A stretch of DNA of 64,000 nucleotides, from contig CM053162.1 of NCBI GenBank assembly GCA_028571685.1, forward strand, positions 70,606,351 to 70,670,350. Reading direction: 5' to 3'. Below are positions 55,235 through 64,000 of this stretch, in pieces. The notes beneath the pieces are model-generated. The model saw only the letters and a program-made list of their open reading frames with translations. It was not told the origin of the DNA and made no database searches. Source of the stretch: Heterohyrax brucei (lineage: Eukaryota; Chordata; Mammalia; Hyracoidea; Procaviidae). Each line of letters opens with the position of its first letter. Position 1 is the first letter of the stretch. A program made the position numbers and the translations under genes.

Positions 55235-56950
55235 ACTTATGGAAAGCCATAACCTTGACTCTTTCTTCTTCACGTTGCAGGTCTAACACAGCAGTGAGCT
55301 CAGTCAGCTTCGCCTCCCAAATCCACCTCTGCCACCAGTGCACCAGTCCACACCGCCTCTTCTTCCCCCTCAACAAGCACAGTAGCCTCCCAACCAGTCC
55401 CCATGCCTCGACTCTGCCTAGTTCCTCAGCTTTGTGGTGACACAGAGAGAAAATTGCATACTTGTCTGCTTAAAATACAATCCAAAATCCTTACCATGGT
55501 CCCCAAATCCCTACAGAATCTCTCCTAGTTGTTGTCGTTTTCCGTGGCCACCCAGAAGGCTCCGCCTCAGAGTGACCCCACATGCAGCTGGACGAGACCC
55601 TTGCCCGGTCCTGTGCCACCCGCACAACTGCTGTTTCGCTTAAGCCTTTCATTCAAGTCCCTGGGTCACTCTGTCTCATCGAGAACCTTCTCTTTTGCTG
55701 ACCTTCTGCTTTTCCCAGCATGACGACCATCTCTCGGGACTGAGCTCTCCTGAAAACATGACCAAAGTAGGTGAGATGCAGTCCTGCCATCTTTGCTTCT
55801 AAAGAACATTCTGGTTGTACTTCTTCCAAGACAGGTGTGTTCCTTCTTTTGGCAGTCAATGGTATACTCGATACTCTTCTCTGACACCACAATTCAAAGG
55901 AGTCAGTTTCTCCTCCATCTTATTTATGTATCGTCCAGCGTTCACGTGCATAGGAGGTGACTGAAAACATTATGGTTTGGGTCAGGTGCACCATAATCTT
56001 CCAGGTGACATCTTTGCTTTTCTACATTTTAAAGAGGTCTTTTGCAACAGATTTCCCTAGTGCACTGTGTCTTTTGATTTCTTGACTGCTGCTTCCATGG
56101 GTGTGGATTAGGGATCCAAGTAAAATGAAACCCTTGACAACCTCAATCCTTTCACCTTTTTATCGTGCTGTAACCTACTTGCCCAGTTGTGAGGATTTTT
56201 ATTTTCCTGATGTTCAAATGTAATCCATATTGAAGGCTGTGGTCTTTGATCTTCATCAGTAAGTGTCTCAGATCGTCTTCACTTTCTGCAGCAATATTGT
56301 GTCATCTGTATAACACAGGTTGTTAATGAGTCTTCCCCCAATCTTGATCCCCTTCTCTTCATCATATAGGCCAGCTTTGTAGATTTCTTGCTCAGCACAC
56401 AGGTTGAATAGATGTGGTAAAAATGCACATCACTGAAGCATACCTTCCTGACTTCGAACAATGCCACATGCCCTGGTTCGGTTCAAACCTCGTCTTGATC
56501 TGTGTACAGGTTTCTCACGAGGACAAATAATTGTTCTGAAATTCCCATTCTCCACAGTGCTATCCATAATTTATTATGATCCACACAGTTGAATGCCTTT
56601 GCATAGGCAATAAACACTAGTAAACATCTTTCTGGAATTCTCCGCTTTCAGTCAGGATCCATCTGACATTAGCAATGAAATTGCTGGTTCCATCTCATCT
56701 TCTGAAATACAGATAGAATTTCTGGCAGTTTCCTGTCAATCTATTGCTGTAATTATTGAATGATCTGTCCTTGGCTACTGCTCATGGATTACCTCCCCAC
56801 TGTTCCCCTTGTCCCCTATGTTTTAATTAGTCTGCTCTTCTTCCTATTCCTCAACCATTAGCTTTTCAGAAACTTTCCATGTGCTGTCCCTTCTGCTTAG
56901 AGCACTCTTACTCATGGATGCTTTTAAAATTATTACCTAGTAAATACTAA
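55235..56950 (+). repeat. L2 LINE, split by an RTE
   Basis: The left piece (55235-55526) has GTAGCCTCCCAACCAGTCCC, CCTCGACTCTGCC, CAATCCAAAATCCTTACCATGG and AAATCCCTACAGAATCTC, in L2 consensus order. The right piece (56781-56950) resumes with CTCATGGATTACCTCCCCAC and TCCATGTGCTGTCCCTTCTGC. The gap between is filled exactly by the minus-strand RTE. Confidence 0.75.
55527..56780 (-). mobile_element. RTE/Bov-B-type LINE nested in L2
   Basis: 3' end at the left (CTAGTTGTTGTCGTTTTCCG), C-terminal coding region (CTTCTAAAGAACATTCTGGTTG; minus-strand frame 55653-55892), reverse transcriptase with YTDD in place of YADD (minus-strand codons at 56301-56312), truncated at CAATCTATTGCTGTAATTATTG. Stops throughout. 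Confidence 0.87.
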
Positions 56951-57583
56951 ACCCTGTCTACATGAAGGCTGAATTTTAGAATTATCTTTGTCTTTCCATC
57001 TGGCATTTTAAAGTTATCATATATGAATGATGTTTGTGTTATTAAACATATAACTCTATAGAATGAAGTCAATCTCTTTCCATTGAGAGGAATCATGGAG
57101 TATAGCTTTGTGTACCATCTATGAAACTCTGTTAGTGACTTGTGTCCACCTCAATCAAGTCCCGACACCCTGAAGCCAATACTGCTAAGACCACAAGGAC
57201 AGATAGCGTGCTGTACTTGACATGTACCTGGTGGCCACCCTCCTTTGCTACTTTTAGGCCAGGTCAACCCTAGGGAAAACGAGCAGCCAGGTTATACATG
57301 GGGAACTTGCCACGTAGTTTGGAGTTACCACTTCTCCCTCATTTGTCCCAGTTTGGGGGTTCTGTCTTCAGCCCTACCCCTGTCACAGACTGACATTCAC
57401 TGTCAGTATCAGGTGCTGTCTCTGGGTGTTGTTTTGCCTGGAGTATTCCATGTCCTGTGTAGCATTTTTCTTTTCATTTTAGTGTTCTTACAGTCTAAAC
57501 TTGGGTGTACATTCAGACTAAATTATTATAATAATGATTCATGGTAAAAAGATATGTTTATGAGTATCAATTGTATGTTTTCT
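56951..57583. other. Unassigned sequence
   Basis: The 100-codon plus-strand frame 57245-57547 is hydrophobic toward its end but has no known domain. No repeat recognised. Confidence 0.35.
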
Positions 57584-57616
57584 AGCTGTCTTGGAGTTAA
57601 TTCCAACTCACAGAAA
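57584..57616 (-). repeat. AfroSINE tail fragment
   Basis: GTCTTGGAGTTAATTCCAACTC. Only the tail is left, so the assignment rests on about 25 bp. Confidence 0.35.
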
Positions 57617-57837
57617 AAACACGAAACTAACCCTGACTTCTAAATTTTTCTGTGACAATTTCTCAATTCTACTAAAGCCCTCAGCAGTCTTCAGTAGAAA
57701 GTTCTACCTATCAAGTTGCCAGCTGCTAAAACCATCTTCCTACAAGTAAAACCCTTACGATTATGTCAGCTTGTCTGCACTGCTGGGAACCTGTGGCCCT
57801 CTCTCTGCCAGCTGCCTCTTCTTATTGCCTTGCTTTG
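57617..57837. other. Unassigned sequence
   Basis: No family or gene recognised. Confidence 0.3.
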
Positions 57838-57881
57838 CTTCTTCTTCTTCTTCTTCTTTTTCTTCTTCTTCTTCTTCTTCT
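57838..57881. repeat. TTC trinucleotide repeat
   Basis: CTT/TTC units with one TTTTT break. On the minus strand it reads as GAA, which accounts for the glutamate-rich frame there. Such tracts can form triplex DNA. Confidence 0.95.
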
Positions 57882-57904
57882 ACCCTCCACCAGATTGGGT
57901 GCAG

Positions 57905-57990
57905 TAGACTGAATGAAGATCCCCGAAGAATAGTGACCAGAGACTGGGTGTGATAGACTAAACGATGATCCCCTAAGGTGTCCATTGATG
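57905..57990. repeat. Degenerate tandem duplication, unit about 48 bp
   Basis: TAGACTGAATGAAGATCCCCG at 57907 and TAGACTAAACGATGATCCCC at 57954 are the same unit repeated. It ends where the RTE begins. Confidence 0.55.
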
Positions 57991-59882
57991 CATTGAACAA
58001 TAACGACTGAAGACCAGAGCAGCTGAGGAATGACATCATGGACCTCACAGAGGTGACAAGCACAAGGTTATTAAAAAGAGAGGAAAGAAAGGCCAAAACG
58101 AATGTCAGAAGAGACTCTGGAACTTACTCTTGAATAGAGGGTAACTAAAACAAATGGAAGAGAATGTTTTAAAGAATGGCTCCAAAAGACAAAGTTGGAC
58201 AGTATTATAATGACATGTGAAAAGGCCTGGAGTTAGGAAACCAAAAGAGAAGAATACTTAGCATTTCTCAAGTTGAAGAACTGAAGAAAAAATTCAAGTT
58301 TTGAGTTGTGATATTGAAGGGTTCTGCTGGGGCAATATTAAAAGATGCAGGAAGCATCCAAAGGGGATGGAGGGAATACGCAGAATCCACTGTACCAAAA
58401 AGAGCTGGTCAACTTTCAACCATTTCAGGAGGTACGTATCATCAAGACCCAGTGGCATACAGGAAGGGTATACAAGCAGTGCTGAAGGCACTGGAAAAAT
58501 AGGGCTCTGGGAACTGGCTGAGCACAGCTTCTAAAAGCAGACGCAGCCCTGGAGCTGCTCATTCATCTGTGTCAAACATTTGGAAGACAGTTACCCGGCC
58601 AAATGACGGCAAGTTATCCATATCTGTGCCCACTGCAAAGAAAGGAGATCCGACAGAATGTGGAAATTGTTAAGGAGTACATTAATATCATACACAAGTA
58701 AAATTTTGCTGAAGATCTTTCAAAAGTGGTTGCAGCAATACATTGACCGAGAGCTGCCAGAGGTTCAAGCTGGATTCAGAAGAGAACATGAAATGAGAGC
58801 TATCACTTGGGTCTGAGGATGTTGGCTAGGAGCAGAAAATGCAAAAAGATGTTTACCTCTGTTTTATTAACTGTACAAAGGTATTTGTGTGGATCATGTT
58901 GTGGATAACATTACCAAGAATGAGAATTACAGAACACTTAGTTGTGCTTGTGAGGAACGTGTATGCACATCAACAGGAAGCCGTTCACATAGAACATGGG
59001 GATACTGTGTAGTTTAAAGTCAGGAAAGTTGTGTGTCTGGGTTGTGTTCTTTCACTGCACTTAATCTGTATGCTGAGCAAATAATTGAAGAAGAAAGAGG
59101 CATCAGAATTGCAGGAAGACTCATTAACAACCTACATTATACAGATGACACAACCTTGCTTGCTGAAAGTGAAGAGGACTTGAAGCACTTACTGATGAAG
59201 ATCAAAGACCACAGCCGTCAGTATGAATTATACCTCAACATACAGAAAACAAAAGCCTCATTACTGGACCGGTAAACACTGTGGTAAGTGGAGGAAACAT
59301 GGAAGTTGTCAAGGATTTCATTGTACTTGGACTCACAATCAATGCCAAAGGAAGCAGTTTTCAGGAACTCAAATGACACACCGAGTTGAGCAAATACTCG
59401 GCAGAAAATCCTCTTTAAAAAACAAAGTTGTCACTTGAAAGACTAAAATGTGCCTGACCCAAGCCATGGTCTTCTCAAGGCTTGTATGCCCCTGTATGAG
59501 AAGGCTGCACAAGGGATAAAAAAGCCCAAAGGACGATCGACACCTTTGAATTACGGTATTGGGGAGAACATCAAATACGCCCCAAAACACCAAAATAGCA
59601 AACAGATCCGTCCGGGAAGAAGTACAGCCAGTGTGTTCCTCGGAAGCAAGCAGTGAGACGGCATCTCATTCTTTGGACACGTCAGAAGGGACCAGTCCCT
59701 GGAGTAGGACATCACGCCTGGGAAAGGGTCAGTGAGGAAGAGGAAGGTCCTCAGCAAGGCAGACCGACAGAGTGGCTGCAGCAACAGCGGGAATACGAGG
59801 GGGCACGGTGCTTCACTCTGCTGCGCATGGCGTCGTTACGAGGGGGCACTCACTCACTGTCACCTAAGCAACAACAAAACAG
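57990..59882 (+). mobile_element. RTE/Bov-B-type LINE, 5'-truncated, 1.9 kb
   Basis: It starts in the linker after the endonuclease (GCATTGAACAATAACGACTG) and passes through GGACTTACTG-type RT segments. The RT catalytic motif is YTDD (59138-59149), inside the 80-codon frame 59033-59275. It ends in CACTGTCACCTAAGCAACAAC. The 144-codon frame 59653-60087 runs out of the element into the next SINE and is not a gene. A deletion near 59060 removes part of the SPYLFNLYAEQ block. Confidence 0.86.
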
Positions 59883-59895
59883 CAAGAGTGTTCAA

Positions 59896-60086
59896 AGGAT
59901 CCCTGGTGGCCCAGAGGTGGAGTGCTCCCCTGGGAACCCCAAGTCTGCCATGACAGCCTCCCAGCCTCTCTACAGGAGAGGGACGTGGCGGAGTGCTTCT
60001 GTAAAGAACTGCAGCCTTGTGGGCAGTCTGTCTCTGCTCTGTAGGGTCACTGTGGGTTGGAATCGACTCACTGACAACAGATTTTA
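59896..60086 (+). repeat. AfroSINE long form
   Basis: AAGGATCCCTGGTGGCCCAG head, TCTGTAAAGAACTGCAGCCTTG middle, and GTGGGTTGGAATCGACTCAC tail. It starts about 13 bp after the RTE tail. Confidence 0.82.
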
Positions 60087-60087
60087 A

Positions 60088-60400
60088 GGATGTTCGCATC
60101 CTCATCCCTGGAACCTGTGAATCTGTGACAAAAGGAATTTTGCAGATGTGATTAAATTAAGGATTTTGTGCTGAGGAGATTATCCTATATTATCCAGTGG
60201 ACCCCAAGGAGGACTGTAGGTGTTTTCTAAAAAATGCAAGGGACCAATTCTTCCCTAGAGACCCAGAAAAGCCAGCCCTGAGAGCCACTTCACTCTCCTG
60301 GCCTGCAGAAATGTAAAACAGTAGATTTTTTTTTTTTTTAACTCAAGTCGGTAAATTTGTAATAATATACCACAGCAGCAATGTGGAACTCACACACTGG
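60088..60400 (+). mobile_element. MLT1-like LTR fragment
   Basis: CATCCTCATCCCTGGAACCTG, TTTGCAGATGTGATTAAATTAAGG, GAGATTATCCTATATTATCC and GACCCAGAAAAGCC follow the middle of MLT1 LTRs, ending CCACAGCAGCAATGTGG. A run of 14 T lies at about 60327-60341. Confidence 0.7.
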
Positions 60401-61007
60401 GTTCTCTGGGAAGCAGGAGACAGTCTCGATTGGTTCTGTGCCCTGCCATTTGGGAAATGCATGCACACAAATCAGCCTTGTTGGTTTACGAGAGTTTTCC
60501 TGCTACTATTTAGAGTGAAACCTCCTGTGTAGGACAATACTGATACTCGGCAGGGATGGCAGGGCCAGGCAGGCTCTGCTATTGTATCCATAGGTAACAC
60601 AGAGCGTGTAATAACAGTAGCAAGAAAACCCACGGAAATTACACAGCTAACAATTGTTCGGTGTTTTGGTAACAGAGAGCAATAATCTACCATCCTGCTG
60701 CTCAATCCCTTTCCAGAGTACCTGCTGAGAGGGAAGAAATACAGACTCATGAATGCCATCTAATATCAGCACCAAAATCTACACCAGCAAAGACCCTACA
60801 ATGTGTTAGTTTTCATGTAATAGGACTGCCTGAGGTGGGAAAAAAAGTGCACTTATTAATTTAATATGACGGCTGGAATTTGCTTCAAAATAATCCATAG
60901 AGGGAGATGAATATGGAGGGAAAAACATAGTTATAAATATATGAAGACTTCACTCTAACTCAGCCCTCCAGAACAATGACCCGGAAGGTAACCACCAAGC
61001 AAACAAG
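60401..61007. other. Unassigned sequence
   Basis: No family or gene recognised. Confidence 0.35.
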
Positions 61008-61065
61008 AACAGGCCTGGTTGCACAGTGGTAAGTGCTTGCCAGCTAACTGAAAGGTCACAGACGG
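61008..61065 (+). repeat. AfroSINE 5' fragment
   Basis: GGCCTGGTTGCACAGTGGTAAG and CAGCTAACTGAAAGGTCAC match the SINE head only. Confidence 0.5.
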
Positions 61066-61253
61066 ACAAACGAATTCACAGCCCAGACCCTCAGCTTTTT
61101 CGTCTAGATAGTGGGGATGAAACTGCAAGTGTTTGAGATACCAAATAAGACGACAATAAAAAAGCACCCAAAACAGAATAAAATGTTGGATCTTGGTAGC
61201 TGCGTTCATAGTCCAATCTCAGAAGCAATTTGTGGCAAACACCCTGTACTCTC

Positions 61254-61447
61254 ATTTCACAGCACCATTGAGTCAATTAGAGCTGACAGTGACCCCACTG
61301 GGCAGAGCACAGTTGTCCCTGTGGAGTCTCCAAGGCTGTCATAGGAGCAGAGCACCACCGCTTTCTTTCCTGGAACAGCTGGTGGGATCGAACCTCTGAC
61401 CTTTAGCTGAGCTACTGAGCACTTAACCACTGCATCACCAGAGCTCC
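61254..61447 (-). repeat. AfroSINE long form
   Basis: CACCATTGAGTCAATTAGAGC tail, GTCTCCAAGGCTGTCATAGG middle, GGTGGGATCGAACCTCTGACC B-box region, TGCATCACCAGAGCTCC head. Confidence 0.82.
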
Positions 61448-62154
61448 ATATCTAAATATACAGAAGTTATAAACCACCCATTTAAATTTTTTCCCTTTGA
61501 CCCTAACAAATATATCTTCGTAAAGACAATTTAGAAATCTATAAAGCTGTGTATTTCACAAAATCAAAGTTCAGCAACAAAATCAAAGTGATTAAGTTTA
61601 GGTATGATTGCCATATGCTGGGAGCCTGTTAATAGGCTGGCCATGTCTAACAAAATAATAATACTGAGACATACGTAATTCACAGTGCGTTATGTATTTG
61701 TTCCCTCCGCTCACTGTTTTGGATGCATTCTAGCAAAACCACATGTTCTATTGAGAGTAATGACCCAAGGAGTGACAAACCCATGAAATTGAATTCCGTT
61801 TAAATTTAATAAAATTTGTACATACTTTTCATCAAAACCCTAAATTGAAGAAAATATTAAAAAGTCAATTAATTTGTTTTGAAGCAGTTTTTTCTCCTAA
61901 GCTGTGGAAATTATGAAAATTAAAAGGCAAAAGAGAGATACAACTACTGAACATCAATTTTTTTATTTCAAAACTCTGTGTTTAAAACTAGATCTGTACA
62001 CATGCAAATTTAAGAGCTCTTTGAATGAATGAATATTACAAAATATTCCTCAACCATCATTGACGACTGCAGCCTGTCTGTCCCTGTTGGGAATTCCGAA
62101 ATTCCGAAAACACGAATTTGAAGAGAAGAAAATAGATACTCAGTATTATGGAGA
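61448..62154. other. Unassigned AT-rich sequence
   Basis: No family or gene recognised. Confidence 0.35.
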
Positions 62155-62212
62155 AGGAAACCCTGGTGGCATAGTGATTATACGCTTCAGCAGTGGGCTG
62201 GGGTTTATTATG
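62155..62212 (+). repeat. AfroSINE 5' fragment
   Basis: AGGAAACCCTGGTGGCATAGTG then TTATACGCTTCAGC. Homology to the SINE is lost after the A-box region. Confidence 0.6.
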
Positions 62213-63331
62213 GAGAAACAGTACTGGTTACACAAGAATTTGGTGCCTTCCCGCTGTCGTAAGAGTGAGAATTAGATAAGTCACTTAATTTTGTAGGAGT
62301 GGTTTCCCCTGCCTGAGTTCTCTTGCACTTCAAAGCAGTGTGTATCCGCGGCAGCCCCCCAGCACAATCCACAAAGCTACAGCGTTTGCAATCAGTTACT
62401 TTCTATTTTGACAACACACGGCAAAAAACGCAGGCCAGCCTTTCCCTGGGGCCTGAGAGCTGTGGGTCACAGGAGCCAGTGTTGGCAGCTGCGGGCAGGA
62501 CTCCGCAGGCGCCGCTGCCAGACTCCGACAAAACAATCTAGTTCTCCTTCAAATTTATGTCGCGGTGTTCGTGACATGCAAAATGCTGGACAGAGCAGGG
62601 ATCCTCCTGTTCGGGTCTTGGGTGACACCAACCAAGGAACCTGAGTCACACTCCAAGGCAAAGCCCAGAGTTTTCTTTGTTTTTATGAAGAAGCCACTTT
62701 GCGTCTTTCTCCAAATACTGTATTCTTTTTGTTTTTAATGTCATTTCAAAGTATAATACCTTGGGTAAAAACTGTCAATCTAAGACTTCGTAATTATTCC
62801 TTCAGTGGGACTGTTGGACTTGATGCTTACAAATAAAGCACCGACAGCACAGGAGAAGCAGCACAAAGAAGCTCTGGGGAAAAGAGAAAAGCGAGGAGAC
62901 CACTTGAGCGAGAAATGACAGGATTCACACCACTGTCCTCAATCTACGCTAATATGTCCAGACACCCCACTTCCAACAGCACCTGGACAAGGATTCCTGC
63001 TTTGCTGCTCTCTCCAGCTGCAGTCCCCAAGACCACTCTTAACCTGAAAGTCAGTGGAATTGAACAGCTAAAGCCTCTCCCTCCAGTTACGGACTAAGCC
63101 ACTTTTAGCCTAAATCTGAAATGCTGCTCCTGCTCCGATCCCTAGACCCCAAGCTTTCCCAAAGCGCAGCTCCCTGCAGGTCTGAGCCTTACCACCAGCC
63201 CCTTTTGCCCAAGTTTCTTCCCAAGACAGTTGCCCCTCTTGCTAAGGCACAGAAACTTCAGCCACTCCCACAGCCTTGCAGCTAGAAGAAGGCTTTGTTA
63301 GATTCTGTATTCATATCTAGGTCTTTAAGCA
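62213..63331. other. Unassigned sequence
   Basis: About 1.1 kb without a repeat I recognise, GC-rich at 62440-62530. Frames on both strands there overlap and have no known domain. Confidence 0.35.
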
Positions 63332-63490
63332 CAGGAAACCCCAGAGGTGTAGTGGTTAGCACTGCACTGGCTAACCAGAAAGTCAGCCGTTCACATCTGC
63401 CAGGCTTTCCTTGGAAATTTCATGGGGCAGTTCTACTCTGTGCCACAGGGTCACTACAAGTCAGAGCCAATTTGACAGCAGCGGGTAGTG
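63332..63490 (+). repeat. AfroSINE, full length
   Basis: AGGAAACCCCAGAGGTGTAGTG head, GCCGTTCACATCTGCCAGG, GTCAGAGCCAATTTGACAGC tail, then a GTGGGTAGTGGGTAG simple tail. Confidence 0.9.
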
Positions 63491-63674
63491 GGTAGTAGGC
63501 AGTGGGTGGCCTTGCTTCCCTACAGAAGGACCACACCGATTTGTAGGAACACACTGTTCCATCTCGACACCCACAGTAAACCTCATGCCTTGAGGACTGA
63601 ACTATCTAGGCACTGTTGATAAAGTTATTCTCTCTACCTTTGACCTGGGACAACTGCAGAACCTCCTCTCTGAT

Positions 63675-63935
63675 CACACCAGCAAGACAGCAGTGCCGGG
63701 AGCACAGCGTAGCCTTTGGACCTGAGGTTCCCACACTGAGATGCTCGCAGACCACGGGAAGACAGGCATCACAGGACCTTCCTCCAGAGCCCAGAGAAGG
63801 AGAAAACCTCTTCCTGGAGCTGGTGCCCTGAATTCGGACTTCTAGTCTATCAGGCTGTGAGAGAATAAACTTCCGGTTGGTAAAGCCACCCACTTGTGAC
63901 ATTTCTGTTAGAGTAGCACTAGATGACTAAGACAG
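63675..63935 (+). mobile_element. MaLR/MLT1-like LTR, 3' half
   Basis: GACAGCAGTGCCGGGAGCAC, CAGGACCTTCCTCCAGAGCC, GCCCTGAATTCGGACTTCTAG and GTAGCACTAGATGACTAAGAC match the right half of the LTR at 45270. The left half is absent. Confidence 0.78.
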
Positions 63936-64000
63936 GGAGAAGCCACCCTTCCTGAATATGTTTCAGGAAACCTCAGGCCTTGATTATTCATTTTATATAT
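63936..64000. other. Window end, unassigned
   Basis: Nothing recognised in the last 65 bases. Confidence 0.3.

Noticed and set aside
57761..58096. Minus-strand frame with a run of glutamates
   Set aside because: The acidic run is only the TTC microsatellite read on the other strand.
59653..60087. Plus-strand frame of 144 codons
   Set aside because: It crosses from RTE C-terminal sequence into a separate SINE, so it is not one gene.

Overview
The window reads as intergenic DNA from a placental mammal, most probably an afrotherian, and within that group a paenungulate (elephant, sirenian or hyrax) seems likeliest. The case rests on repeat content. More than 50 copies or fragments of a tRNA-derived SINE of the AfroSINE type are present. 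They have an A-box-like GTAGTGGTTAAG, a B-box-like GGCAGTTCAAATCTGCC and a 3' tail close to GAGTCGGAATCGACTCGACGG. There are eight copies or fragments of an RTE/Bov-B-type LINE whose 3' end is nearly the same as the SINE tail, four mariner-derived elements, afrotherian-looking MaLR-type LTRs, and older mammalian repeats (MIR, L2, an L1 ORF1 remnant, MLT1-like LTRs). I could not fix the species. All repeat names are from recognition by eye, not from a library search.

Layout. 0-16 kb: scattered SINEs, a composite mariner (3.1-3.65 kb), two minus-strand RTE copies (4.1-5.5 and 8.4-11.0 kb; the second split by an L1 3'-UTR-like piece), and a striking 304-bp near-perfect inverted repeat with a 407-bp spacer (15.08-16.10 kb). 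16-31 kb: SINEs, a MIR, an L1 ORF1 remnant (22.8-24.1 kb), several LTRs (25.4-28.1 kb) and a second composite mariner (28.75-29.27 kb). 31-40 kb: mostly unassigned sequence, SINEs and a full-length minus-strand mariner (35.95-37.19 kb). 39.4-43.9 kb: an RTE cluster with two 3' fragments, a minisatellite grown at the edge of one of them, an apparently full-length plus-strand RTE with a long endonuclease reading frame, and a second degenerate tandem repeat just after its AAC tail. 44-52 kb: an AfroSINE inserted in a MIR, an LTR, a full-length plus-strand mariner (47.26-48.56 kb) and an RTE fragment. 52-64 kb: AT-rich sequence, an L2 split by a minus-strand RTE (55.2-56.95 kb), a long plus-strand RTE (58.0-59.9 kb) followed at once by a SINE and an MLT1-like LTR, then SINEs and a partial LTR.

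I found no host protein-coding gene, tRNA, rRNA or other RNA gene I would defend. The only recognisable protein-coding sequence belongs to transposable elements (RTE endonuclease and reverse transcriptase, mariner transposase, L1 ORF1), and all of it is broken by stops or frameshifts. What works together here is a parasitic network: the SINEs carry the RTE 3' end and were presumably copied by RTE machinery, and the composite mariners were presumably moved by transposase from full-length copies. The two observations most worth checking are the 98%-identical inverted repeat and the shared architecture of the two composite mariners.
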